Part shown: piece by piece, positions 54,301-61,352 of the stretch
Numbering within the stretch: position 1 is the stretch's first letter
How the letters are laid out: the number at the start of each line of letters is the position of its first letter
NCBI RefSeq assembly: GCF_000718005.1
Contig: NZ_JODV01000002.1
DNA: 64,000 bases
Reading direction: 5' to 3' (one strand)
Source of the DNA: Actinoalloteichus_B caeruleus
Lineage (GTDB): Bacteria > Actinomycetota > Actinomycetes > Mycobacteriales > Pseudonocardiaceae
The notes under the pieces: generated by a model
What the model was told of the DNA's origin: nothing
The model's input: the letters and a program-made list of their open reading frames with translations, nothing else
Databases searched by the model: none
Position numbers and translations under genes: made by a program

Positions 54301-54727
54301 AGAAGTCGGCGTTGACCCCGGCGACCGCTCCGGCCGAGGCCACCTGCTCCGAGAGCGGCGCGCGGTCGGACACCGAGCCGGGGTGGAGGTAGGTGGGACG
54401 CAGCCCGGTCCCGCTCAGGTCGGCGGTGAGCACGTCGCCCTCCACCCAGCCGTTCGGGTCGAAACGGGCGAACTCGGTCAACTCGAGTCCCGGGGCGACG
54501 GCGGTCGTGCTGCTGCTGACCGTGAAACCGAGGTCCGCCGCGCTCCCGCCCGGGGCCGCCCACAGGTCGGGTTCGATCCGCGAGGACGCCGCGGGACCGT
54601 CCTCGGGGAGTGCCGCCCCGGCGGGGGGCCCCGGATCGGGGGCGGCGGTGGCGGTCGGTAGCGCGGCCAGGGGCAGCGTCACCAGTGCGGCGCAGAGCAG
54701 TGTCCTGACACCCCGTGGCGTCACCAT
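51335..54727 (-). CDS. Secreted phosphodiester glycosidase-metallophosphoesterase fusion
   Basis: The 1130-aa protein begins with a Sec signal peptide (RTLLCAALVTLPLAALPTAT). Residues about 60-400 form a NAGPA-type phosphodiester glycosidase domain (GVNADFFDINATGAPLG, and FWLVTIDGRQASSRGMTERE then HHALNLDGGGSSTML). A beta-rich middle (about 400-770) looks like Ig and carbohydrate-binding-like modules. The C-terminal part (about 790-1010) is a calcineurin-like phosphoesterase with VVSDAQF, LINGDLVDRG, YVPGNHE, AMHHP and TAHAGLFHASR; the last replaces the usual GHxH. A final Ig-like domain closes it. Likely acts outside the cell on a phosphate-linked glycan; substrate unknown. ATG 54727 has GGAGG 5 nt upstream. 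Confidence 0.88.
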   Translation of the reverse strand: MVTPRGVRTLLCAALVTLPLAALPTATAAPDPGPPAGAALPEDGPAASSRIEPDLWAAPGGSAADLGFTVSSSTTAVAPGLELTEFARFDPNGWVEGDVLTADLSGTGLRPTYLHPGSVSDRAPLSEQVASAGAVAGVNADFFDINATGAPLGVGIDDGTLRHAPADGRNLTATFTEEGLASLTEVFLEASVTLPGGESVPASNFNSPVVAAGGIGVFTPLWGESDRTTAVVGADRVSEVEVRDGRVVAVREAPSAGPVADGSQFLLGRDGGADLLGALSVGDAVGLDVDVRSDVEDIAVAVGGNRVLVRDGAVLPVDDVALHPRTAVGFSEDGERFWLVTIDGRQASSRGMTERELGHYLRSLGAHHALNLDGGGSSTMLARPVGDAEPSVRNSPSDGGERTVPNGLGLVTPEGSGELTGYRVEPAVTGADSERVLGGLGRRLVAHGHDETGAAVAATPRWSVTPQRLGQVGRGVFRARPGAPGVDGPRTVTVAAGRDGTRSEVELRVLGTPVRLGTDIGQVALAGDGAVGHFTVLGYDGDGFGTWVEPADVSLDYDRDVVRITPHEDGFAVTALVPSGSTVVEATVGGLRAAVGVSVGTEDHVLSSMDDLAAWQATGFPAVVDSAISSAPGRDGGTGIALDYGFTGTTATRAAYVAARGDLALPAGTQRIGVWINGDGRGAWPRLDLRDNGGVATILDLAAAVDWTGWRYVEATVPGGLAGPLRVHRVYLAETDGNSQYEGRVVFDDLTAAVSPVAEVPPPGAPRDPSVLGAAPRGPAGGLRVAVVSDAQFTADSPDGEAARQARRSFREALASEPDVVLINGDLVDRGFAEDFAVARRILDEELGDSVPWYYVPGNHEISGPGDISEFQAAFGAPFQVADHGGIRMVLLNSAYGTLRGGGFDQVEMLRDALDSAVSDPDVDGVLVAMHHPTVDPGPAANSRLADSREADLIAGWLTEFELESGKPAAVITAHAGLFHASRVDGVPYWINGNAGKGPSARPESGGFTGWSLLHLDPSREELPMRVEMRPHVDGLSVEVPDELAIGGTGEVVAEVHQDGRTVPVAYPVAGSWSGSDGLHVAGASTSEPGPEHVASFDPATGQVRGLRAGTASLELAVNGVTERVRVTVR

Positions 54728-54979
54728 CGGACCTCCAGTCGGAAGGACTGTGCTGATCGGGACGGGACGATTGCAGCCAACCGGCGGAGCCAGCCGATGA
54801 CGGGTGCCTGGCCGGGGGGTGAACGGGGGCGAACGGCGCGGGCCCACCCGTGCCGACCGCGCCGCGGACCGTCGCGCCCGGTCCACCGTCCCTCGTGGAC
54901 CGGCACGCGCACCGGCGGCCGCGACCGCCGTCGTACCGGTGGGGACCCGGCCGACGGCGGCGGAAGGGGCGGCGTCCGG

Positions 54980-55510
54980 TCAGCGGGAACCGAGCTCGGC
55001 GAGCCGTGCCTGGACCGAGGGCTCGTGCAGGGCCCGCTCGATCGCCTCGGCGGTGGTGGTGCCCGAACCACCGAAGGCCCGGACTGCCCAGTAGTAGACG
55101 TCCGCCGTGCGGCGGCACACGGCGGAGGAGCACACGGAGTACATGTCGTCACGGAACCGGTCGTCGATGGCCTTCCTGTTGGCCGAGGTGAACCGGTTCT
55201 GGAGTTTGTAGTTGCGGTAGCCGAAATCGTGCCGGTGGCAGGAGTTCAGGAACTCGTACCCGAAAGGCTCGTCGGGGGAGTACGAACAACCGTCCGACGA
55301 CCAGTCGAGCTGGGGCGCGTGCGGGCGCTGCGACCGGAGTTGGACGAACGAGGGCAGGCTCTGGGTGAACAGGTAGTCGTCGGTCACCTGTCGCAGTTCG
55401 GTCGGCGGGAGGGAGGCGTGGGCGACTCCCCCTCCCACCAGCAACGCCATCGTCGCGAGAACGGAGGCGATGAGCGTTCGCAGGGCACGGCGCGGGGATC
55501 TGGAGGACAT
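54980..55510 (-). CDS. Secreted prokaryotic phospholipase A2
   Basis: The 176-aa precursor has a Sec signal peptide (about 1-32, ending GGGVAHA) and a mature domain of about 144 aa. The active-site helix CHRHDFGYRNY carries the catalytic His-Asp pair and neighbouring calcium ligands as in Streptomyces violaceoruber PLA2. Four cysteines (DGCSY, NSCHRHD, SVCSSAVC) should form two disulfides. The enzyme releases the sn-2 fatty acid of phospholipids outside the cell. ATG 55510 has AGGAG upstream. It is 252 bp upstream of the glycosidase-phosphoesterase gene on the same strand. Confidence 0.93.
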   Translation of the reverse strand: MSSRSPRRALRTLIASVLATMALLVGGGVAHASLPPTELRQVTDDYLFTQSLPSFVQLRSQRPHAPQLDWSSDGCSYSPDEPFGYEFLNSCHRHDFGYRNYKLQNRFTSANRKAIDDRFRDDMYSVCSSAVCRRTADVYYWAVRAFGGSGTTTAEAIERALHEPSVQARLAELGSR

Positions 55511-56235
55511 GCGATCTCCTGGGCGGGGAAGGCGACCGCGACGGGCCTGGCCCCCCGGGGAACGCGGGAACCGGATGCCGCCGGGTCGCTGGGATGTCGA
55601 AGTGATCACAATTCTTAGCCGACCGATTCCCCGCGCGGAACCGTCATGCGATGTGGCTCCGATAAACATTGGGTGTTCGTTTGATAACTCCGGGTGGTGG
55701 GGGTCCTGGGGTGGTTTCCCGGGTGTGGGCAGGGGTTCCCGAACCGGGGATCAGGGGTTCGCCCGCGGCGTGCGCCGCCCACCAGCCCCGGGTCCTCGCC
55801 CGACGTGCTCGTGGTCCACGGTGGATGGTCGGCACGGGGCACTGGCGGAGTCCGATGAGGCGCTCGCGGGTGGCGGCGGCCCGAAGCGGCGCCACGCCGC
55901 CGACCCCGTCACCACACCGGGCACGGGCTCGCGCCGCCTTCCCCGAGGGCCTCGCCGCACCGGATGTGGCCGCCCACCGGAGCGGGAGCGGGCTCCGAGG
56001 CACCCGCACCGCCGGCGCCGTGGCCAGGTGGGGGAGGCGGCAGCCGGAACCGCCGCCGCGCGTCCCGTCCGGACCGGGCTCCGCCCTGGCGGGCCGTCAA
56101 CCCGACGGGACGGTGCCGCCGCGGGTGGGCCGGCGTCGCGGGATCCACCCGGTCGGGCGGGGCCCGTCGGGTCAGGACCGGACCAGGCCGGGGCCAGGCG
56201 CGGCTCCCACGGGTCAGACGCGGGTCAGACGCGGG
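55511..56235. other. 725-bp region without a gene, with an A+T-rich patch
   Basis: No gene is supported. The stretch from about 55600 to 55700 is clearly richer in A and T than anything nearby (CACAATTCTTAGCCG, GATAAACATTGGGTG, GTTTGATAACTCC) and should contain the phospholipase promoter. Toward 56210 a short tandem repeat begins, leading into the argA-like gene's 3' end. Confidence 0.5.
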
Positions 56236-56240
56236 TCAGG
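56210..56240. repeat. 11-nt tandem repeat CGGGTCAGACG
   Basis: Copies at 56210-56220 and 56221-56231 are identical and a third partial copy (CGGGTCAGG) follows at 56232-56240. The repeat runs through the stop codon of the argA-like gene (56236-56238, minus strand). Confidence 0.75.
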
Positions 56241-56808
56241 TGGGGGTCACACGCGGACCGGGCGACGTGGGCCCCGGGCGCTCCTGCTCCTCGGCGGGCA
56301 GTTCGAGCAGCATCCGGCTGTTCCCCAGGGTGTTGGGTTTGACGTAGGGCAGGTCGAGGAACTCCGCGACCCCCTCGTCCACCGAGTGCCGCATCTCCTC
56401 GTACACCTCGGCGGACACCGGCGTGCCGGAGATCTCGCGGAAGCCCAGCCGCGCGAAGAACGCGGTCTCGAAGGTCAACACGAAGATCCGCCGCAGGCCG
56501 AGCTCGATCGCGACCTCCACCAGCCTGCTCACCACCGCTCGGCCCACACCCCGCCCGGCGGCCTCGGGGGCCACCGCGACGGTCCTGATCTCGGCGAGGT
56601 CCTCCCAGAGGACGTGCAGCGCGCCGCACCCGACGATGTCGCCGCCGATCTCGGCCACCCAGAACTCCTGCACCCCCTCGTAGAGGGCGACGAGCTCCTT
56701 CGCCAGCAGCACCTTGCCCGCATAGGCGTCGACCAGTCGTTTGACGGCTCGCACGTCACCCACCCGGGCACGCCGGACCACCAGTGGTTCGTCCTCGGCT
56801 ACCTGCAC
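56236..56808 (-). CDS. argA: Amino-acid N-acetyltransferase (ArgA-type, mycobacterial class)
   Basis: The 190-aa GNAT protein matches the short mycobacterial N-acetylglutamate synthase (Rv2747): RRARVGDVRAVKRLVDAYAG, VLLAKELVALYEGVQEFWVA, AEIRTVAVAPEAAGRGVGRA with the acetyl-CoA loop, and TFETAFFARLGFREI. It would start arginine biosynthesis. GTG 56808 is chosen because TAGGCT lies 8 nt upstream on the minus strand (leaderless); TTG 56817 is less likely. The C-terminal tail overlaps a short tandem repeat. It diverges from rimO, as in M. tuberculosis relatives. Confidence 0.9.
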   Translation of the reverse strand: MQVAEDEPLVVRRARVGDVRAVKRLVDAYAGKVLLAKELVALYEGVQEFWVAEIGGDIVGCGALHVLWEDLAEIRTVAVAPEAAGRGVGRAVVSRLVEVAIELGLRRIFVLTFETAFFARLGFREISGTPVSAEVYEEMRHSVDEGVAEFLDLPYVKPNTLGNSRMLLELPAEEQERPGPTSPGPRVTPT

Positions 56809-56928
56809 GTTCAGCAAGCCTATCCGCCTGGTTCACCACCCGTGCGGTGGTGACCGGCCCCGAGCCGTCCGGCACCTGGCGGCCCTCGCCCCACCGGACG
56901 GGTGGACGGGCCCCGTTACCCTGACCTC

Positions 56929-58374
56929 GTGCCAACCCCCGAACCACCCCGCCGCGTCGCCGTCGTCACCCTGGGCTGCTCCCGCAACGAGGTCGACTCC
57001 GAGGAGTTGGCCGGCCGCCTCAGCGGTGCGGGCTGGGAGCTCGTCGACACCGACGCCAGCGGGGAGGACACCCCCTCCGTCGTGCTGGTCAACACCTGCG
57101 GCTTCATCGAGTCCGCCAAGAAGGATTCGGTGGACACCCTGCTCGCCGCGGCCGACACCGGAGCCAAGGTGGTCGCGGTGGGGTGCATGGCCGAGCGGTA
57201 CGGCAAGGAACTCGCCGACAGCCTCCCCGAGGCTGACGCCGTCCTCGGCTTCGACCACTACCCGGACATGGCCAACCGGCTCGACGAGGTGCTGGCCGGG
57301 AACGCGGTGGCCTCCCACACCCCGGGTGACCGCCGTCGCCTGCTGCCGATCTCGCCGGTCGAGCGCCCCTCCGCCCTGGCCGGCTCGGCCGAGCAGGTGG
57401 CCGTTCCCGGCCACGCCTGGGGGCCGAGGGTGCCGCGCCGCCGCCTCGACAAGTCCCCGGTCGCCCCGCTGAAGCTCGCCTCCGGCTGCGACCGGCGGTG
57501 TTCCTTCTGCGCGATCCCGAGCTTCCGGGGCTCCTTCGTCTCCCGCCCCACCGACGACGTGGTGGCCGAGGCCGAGTGGTTGGCCGTGTCAGGGGTGCGG
57601 GAACTCTTCCTGGTCAGTGAGAACTCGACCTCCTACGGCAAGGACCTCGGGGACCTGCGGGCGTTGGAGAAGCTGCTCCCCCGCCTGGCCGAGGTCCCGG
57701 GGATCGACCGGGTGCGCGTCTCCTACCTCCAGCCCGCGGAGACCCGGCCGGGTCTGGTGAGCGCCATCGCCACCACACCGGGGGTGGCCTCGTACTTCGA
57801 CCTCTCCTTCCAGCACTCCAGCGAGTCGGTGCTGCGCCGCATGCGCCGGTTCGGGTCGACCGAGTCCTTCCTGGGCCTCGTCGAGAGCGTCAGGGCGCTG
57901 TCCCCGACCGCCGGTCTGCGGACGAACGTCATCCTGGGGTTCCCGGGCGAGACCGAGGACGACGTGGCGGAGCTGGAGCGGTTCCTCACTGCGGCCCGCC
58001 TGGACGTCGTCGGTGTCTTCGGCTACTCGGACGAGGAGAACACCGAGGCGGCGGGATTCCCCGACAAACTGGACCCGGACCTGATCTCCGAGCGGGTGAC
58101 GCGCGTCTCCGCCCTCGTGGAGGAGCTGACCGCCCAACGCGCCGCCGAACGGGTCGGTGAGGAGGTCACGGTGCTGGTCGAGCGGACCGCCGACGAGGAG
58201 GGCGACTGCACCGGTCGGGCGGAGCACCAGGGGCCCGAAGTCGACGGGGAGTGCGTTCTCACCGATGCTGAGGGAATCGAGGTGGGCCAGTTCGTGCGGG
58301 CCACGGTGGTCGATTCCGAGGGCGTCGACCTCATCGTGCGGCCGCAGGAAGTCCTGACGAGGGGATACCCGTGA
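56929..58374 (+). CDS. rimO: Ribosomal protein S12 methylthiotransferase
   Basis: The 481-aa radical-SAM enzyme methylthiolates an aspartate of ribosomal protein S12. The radical-SAM motif is C187-x3-C191-x2-C194 (CDRRCSFC); the N-terminal cluster uses the cysteines in TLGCSRNEVD, NTCGFIESAKKDS and AVGCMAERYG. A TRAM domain (VGEEVTVLVE) ends the protein. GTG 56929 is 6 nt after a TACCCT hexamer, again suggesting a leaderless start. Its stop overlaps the pgsA start. Confidence 0.96.
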   Translation: MPTPEPPRRVAVVTLGCSRNEVDSEELAGRLSGAGWELVDTDASGEDTPSVVLVNTCGFIESAKKDSVDTLLAAADTGAKVVAVGCMAERYGKELADSLPEADAVLGFDHYPDMANRLDEVLAGNAVASHTPGDRRRLLPISPVERPSALAGSAEQVAVPGHAWGPRVPRRRLDKSPVAPLKLASGCDRRCSFCAIPSFRGSFVSRPTDDVVAEAEWLAVSGVRELFLVSENSTSYGKDLGDLRALEKLLPRLAEVPGIDRVRVSYLQPAETRPGLVSAIATTPGVASYFDLSFQHSSESVLRRMRRFGSTESFLGLVESVRALSPTAGLRTNVILGFPGETEDDVAELERFLTAARLDVVGVFGYSDEENTEAAGFPDKLDPDLISERVTRVSALVEELTAQRAAERVGEEVTVLVERTADEEGDCTGRAEHQGPEVDGECVLTDAEGIEVGQFVRATVVDSEGVDLIVRPQEVLTRGYP

Positions 58375-59051
58375 CGGCAGCCGAGGACGCGACCATGGAC
58401 AGCACCGGAACCCCGACCGGCGCCGACTGGGCGAAGGCGGAAGCGCCAGAGCCCGCCGACCCCGGCGACGTGACACCGACCGCCGTCCCGGTGGTCAACA
58501 TCGCCAACGCTCTGACGGTCTTCCGCCTCGTCCTGGTGCCCTTCTTCCTCGTCGCCCTGTTCGTGGGGGCGGAGGGCGGGACCTGGCGCCTGGTCGCCGC
58601 CGGGCTCTTCGCGCTGGCGGCCATCACCGACCGCCTGGACGGGGACCTCGCCCGCCGCCGCGGCCTCATCACGGACTTCGGCAAGATCGCGGACCCGATC
58701 GCCGACAAGGCGCTGATCGGGGCGGCGCTGGTGGGGCTCAGCGTGCTCGGCGAGCTGCCCTGGTGGGTGACCATCGCGATCGGTGTCCGCGAGCTCGGCG
58801 TCACCCTGCTCCGGTTCTGGGTGATCCGGCACGGTGTGATCCCCGCCAGCCGGGGAGGGAAGCTGAAGACCCTCGTCCAGATCGTCGCCATCGGCCTGTA
58901 CGTGCTGCCGCTCTCCGACGGCTTCGACCTGGTCCGCTGGTCGGTGATGGCGGTGGCGTTGTTGCTCACCCTCGCGACCGGGATCGACTACGCGGTGCGG
59001 GCCGTGCGCATGCGCGCCCGGGGGCGGCGGGCGCTCGCGGGTACCGCGTGA
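58371..59051 (+). CDS. pgsA: CDP-diacylglycerol-glycerol-3-phosphate 3-phosphatidyltransferase
   Basis: The 226-aa membrane enzyme makes phosphatidylglycerophosphate. The CDP-alcohol phosphatidyltransferase signature is complete: DRLDGDLAR then GLITDFGKIADPIADK (D-x2-DG-x2-AR-x8-G-x3-D-x3-D). About five to six transmembrane helices follow an N-terminal disordered segment of about 40 residues. GTG 58371 overlaps the rimO stop, and its stop overlaps pncC; the three genes form one operon, equivalent to pgsA3 (Rv2746c) placed before clgR. Confidence 0.95.
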   Translation: MTAAEDATMDSTGTPTGADWAKAEAPEPADPGDVTPTAVPVVNIANALTVFRLVLVPFFLVALFVGAEGGTWRLVAAGLFALAAITDRLDGDLARRRGLITDFGKIADPIADKALIGAALVGLSVLGELPWWVTIAIGVRELGVTLLRFWVIRHGVIPASRGGKLKTLVQIVAIGLYVLPLSDGFDLVRWSVMAVALLLTLATGIDYAVRAVRMRARGRRALAGTA

Positions 59052-59575
59052 GCCGAGCGGACGACCACTCGCCGCTGCCGGGATTCGGGCTGGACGAGGA
59101 GCGGGTAGCCCTCCTCGTGGACAGGCTCCGGCAGCGTGGTGAGACGGTGGCCGCGGCCGAGTCCCTGACGGCGGGCCTGGTCACCGGGCTGTTGACCTCG
59201 GTGCCCGGGGCCAGCGCGGTCGTCAGGGGCGGCCTCGTCGTGTACGGGACCGACCTGAAGGGCACCCTCGCCGGCGTCGACACCGCCGTGCTCGACGAAC
59301 ACGGGCCCGTGCACCCCGAGGTCGCCAGGCGGCTCGGGGAAGGAGCTCGGCGGCGCTGCGGGGCGGACTGGGGCCTGGGGCTCACCGGGGTCGCCGGCCC
59401 GGACCCGCAGAACGGGGTCCCGCCCGGTGTCGTGCACGTCGCGGTGGCCGGCGCGGACGAGGTCACGGTCCGCACGCTCCGGCTGTCCTGCTCCCGGCAC
59501 GGCGTGCGCGCGGCGGCGGTCCGCGCCGCGCTCGACACCCTCGGCGCGGCCCTGGACCGGGCGCCACCCGCGTGA
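59048..59575 (+). CDS. pncC: Nicotinamide-nucleotide amidohydrolase (CinA C-terminal family)
   Basis: The 175-aa protein is the stand-alone CinA C-terminal domain that deamidates NMN to NaMN, recycling the nicotinamide nucleotide made by DNA ligase. Signatures are TVAAAESLTAGLV, GGLVVYGTDLK and GLTGVAGPDPQNGVPPG. GTG 59048 overlaps the pgsA stop (GTGA). In related genomes the order pgsA-cinA-clgR is frequent, as here. Confidence 0.93.
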   Translation: MSRADDHSPLPGFGLDEERVALLVDRLRQRGETVAAAESLTAGLVTGLLTSVPGASAVVRGGLVVYGTDLKGTLAGVDTAVLDEHGPVHPEVARRLGEGARRRCGADWGLGLTGVAGPDPQNGVPPGVVHVAVAGADEVTVRTLRLSCSRHGVRAAAVRAALDTLGAALDRAPPA

Positions 59576-59700
59576 GGGACGGGGAAGGCCCGGTCGCGCG
59601 CGGTCACCAGCCGGGCCCGGACGCCGGCCGGAATGCCGGGCGGTCGCGATCCGTTAACCCGATCAGGCAAACAACAGGGGGAACTGGCTGGACGGGAACC

Positions 59701-59719
59701 CGTTCGCCCTCGGCGGACG
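59701..59719. promoter_or_regulatory. Near-palindrome upstream of clgR, candidate ClgR operator
   Basis: CGTTCGCC-CTC-GGCGGACG has one mismatch in eight arm positions and contains GTTCGC-N5-GCG, which fits the ClgR motif as I remember it for Streptomyces. It is about 60 bp upstream of the start expected from the TACGGT at 59757-59762, where an activator would bind. Confidence 0.45.
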
Positions 59720-59756
59720 TTGACCCGAAGTTGCTGATCGTATTGGCTCGGCTGGG

Positions 59757-59762
59757 TACGGT
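59757..59762 (+). promoter_or_regulatory. Putative -10 of the clgR promoter (TACGGT)
   Basis: TACGGT fits TANNNT. The start would be near 59769, giving a leader of about 100 nt with a strong GGAAGGAGA before clgR. Confidence 0.45.
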
Positions 59763-59870
59763 GGAGTGGACGGCGCGCTCAACTGGATCGTCGTTCGATC
59801 GCGGCGCGCTGCCGGCGCGTCAGCCCGACAGTGAACCGTCGAACACATCCAGGGTGGAAGGAGACACGGC

Positions 59871-60326
59871 ATGGCCGTTCTGTTGCGGGAGGCCATCGGC
59901 GAGCGCCTGCGTGAGGAACGCACGGCCCAGCGCCGCACTCTGCGTGAGGTGTCCAGGATCGCCCGGGTCAGCCTGGGCTACCTGTCCGAGGTCGAGCGGG
60001 GGCGCAAGGAGGCCTCCAGCGAGCTCCTCGCGGCCATCTGCGACGCCCTGGAACTGGAGCTGCCCAGGCTCCTCGACGACGTGGCCACCGAGATCCGGTC
60101 CGACGCCGGGACCCGCCAGGTGGCGACGCCGGTGCCCGGCGCCGCTGCCCGGGTGGCCCAGCCGGCGACCGCCGAGGCCCGGGTCGCGCGGCAGGCCCAG
60201 CAGTCGGACGAGCTCGTCCCCGCCGTGGTGGGGGAGCAGTTCTCGGAGTTCGCCGTCGCCCCGGTGCTCGGCGGACGCCTCGACTCCTCGATGCGCATCA
60301 CCAACAAGGTGGTGGTGGCGGCCTGA
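59871..60326 (+). CDS. clgR: Clp gene regulator ClgR
   Basis: The 151-aa XRE-family activator has an N-terminal HTH (LREVSRIARVSLGYLSEVERGRKEASSELL) recognised in parts, then an alanine-rich linker and a conserved C-terminus RLDSSMRITNKVVVAA. In Streptomyces and mycobacteria ClgR turns on clp protease and stress genes, and the terminal Ala-Ala makes the protein a Clp substrate; that terminus is present here. ATG 59871 follows GGAAGGAGA. The order clgR-pspA-pspM is that of M. tuberculosis Rv2745c-Rv2743c, here with one extra gene. Confidence 0.93.
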   Translation: MAVLLREAIGERLREERTAQRRTLREVSRIARVSLGYLSEVERGRKEASSELLAAICDALELELPRLLDDVATEIRSDAGTRQVATPVPGAAARVAQPATAEARVARQAQQSDELVPAVVGEQFSEFAVAPVLGGRLDSSMRITNKVVVAA

Positions 60327-60427
60327 CGAGCCGCTTCCCGGTTCGGACCCGGGTCACGACCGCCACCCCCGCGCGGCCTGCTGCCACCCGGTGATCGGGT
60401 CAGCACCACCACGCGAGTGCGCCTGAC

Positions 60428-60433
60428 TACTAT
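60428..60433 (+). promoter_or_regulatory. Putative internal promoter -10 (TACTAT)
   Basis: TACTAT matches TANNNT in the 220-bp gap between clgR and the next gene, giving that gene a possible promoter of its own. Confidence 0.4.
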
Positions 60434-60545
60434 TGGGGGCACTTCGTTGACCGGGGGCCACGGAGCGACGTCATAACACGTCACGGTGTGGGGCACCCGG
60501 AATTCGAGACGTGTCAGAACCCTCGGAGCGGGTGGGGGACCACCA

Positions 60546-61265
60546 GTGATTCTCGAAGTCCTCGTCGCGGTACTGGCGGTCGTCGTGCTGGCGGGCGGGG
60601 CACTGCTGTTCGTCGCCGTGCGGCGATCCCGGAGCGGCACCTCGTCCCCGCGCCTCGCGGCCGAGGCGCCCCGCCCGGTGCGCGGTAGCCCCGCCCAGGT
60701 CTGGGCGGAGCGGGCGGAGCGGGCGGCGCGCGCCATCACCTCCGCCACGGCGGGTCGACCCGAGCTGTCGGGTGTCCACGACGACGTGGAGCTCGTGCTG
60801 GTGGAGGTGCGGTCCAGCGCGGCCGAGGTGGCCAGGCTCGACCAGCTGTTGGGCCAGGACCTGGCCCCCGAACTGCGGGCCGAGTCGCAGCGCCTGTCCC
60901 AGGCCGCCGACCAGGCGACGGACGAGGTCACCCGGGCCGAGCTGGCCGGCGCGGCCGCCTCCGTCACCGACCGGCTCCGGGCCGCGGAGGCGCGGCAGGG
61001 GGCGAAGGAGACGCTGCTCGCCAGGATGCGGGGTGCGGTGGCGGGTCTGGAACGGTCCCGCACGGAGATCGCCGAGTTGACCTCCGCCCGTGCCCTCCCG
61101 GTCACCGTCGGTGACCCGGTGGCTGACCTGGCCGACCGACTGCGTGGTTTGCGGTCCGGGCTGGTGGAGGTTCAGCGGCTCTCGGCGGCGGGGGGTGACC
61201 CGGGCTCTGGTCAGGGACAGCCCCGAGATGTTCCGGGGTCGCTGGAACCGCGCGACGGTACCTGA
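60546..61265 (+). CDS. Membrane-anchored coiled-coil protein of the psp region, unknown
   Basis: The 239-aa protein has an N-terminal transmembrane helix (about 2-26, LEVLVAVLAVVVLAGGALLF) and a long cytosolic alpha-helical part rich in Glu, Arg, Leu and Ala (RAERAARAITSATAG, VRSSAAEVARLDQLLG, QRLSQAADQATDEV, AAEARQGAKETLLARMRGAV), predicted coiled coil. Its C-terminal 35 residues are disordered. I do not recognise a named family. Its place between clgR and pspA and its coiled coil suggest it may contact PspA or the membrane; that is inference. GTG 60546 has GGGGGA upstream. Confidence 0.78.
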   Translation: MILEVLVAVLAVVVLAGGALLFVAVRRSRSGTSSPRLAAEAPRPVRGSPAQVWAERAERAARAITSATAGRPELSGVHDDVELVLVEVRSSAAEVARLDQLLGQDLAPELRAESQRLSQAADQATDEVTRAELAGAAASVTDRLRAAEARQGAKETLLARMRGAVAGLERSRTEIAELTSARALPVTVGDPVADLADRLRGLRSGLVEVQRLSAAGGDPGSGQGQPRDVPGSLEPRDGT

Positions 61266-61352
61266 CACGATGGAACAGGCAATCAGGCATCGGGTGATTA
61301 TCCGGATAGTCGCCTCGGGCGGCCGGGTAGCAGAAGAAGGCAGGCGGAGGAG

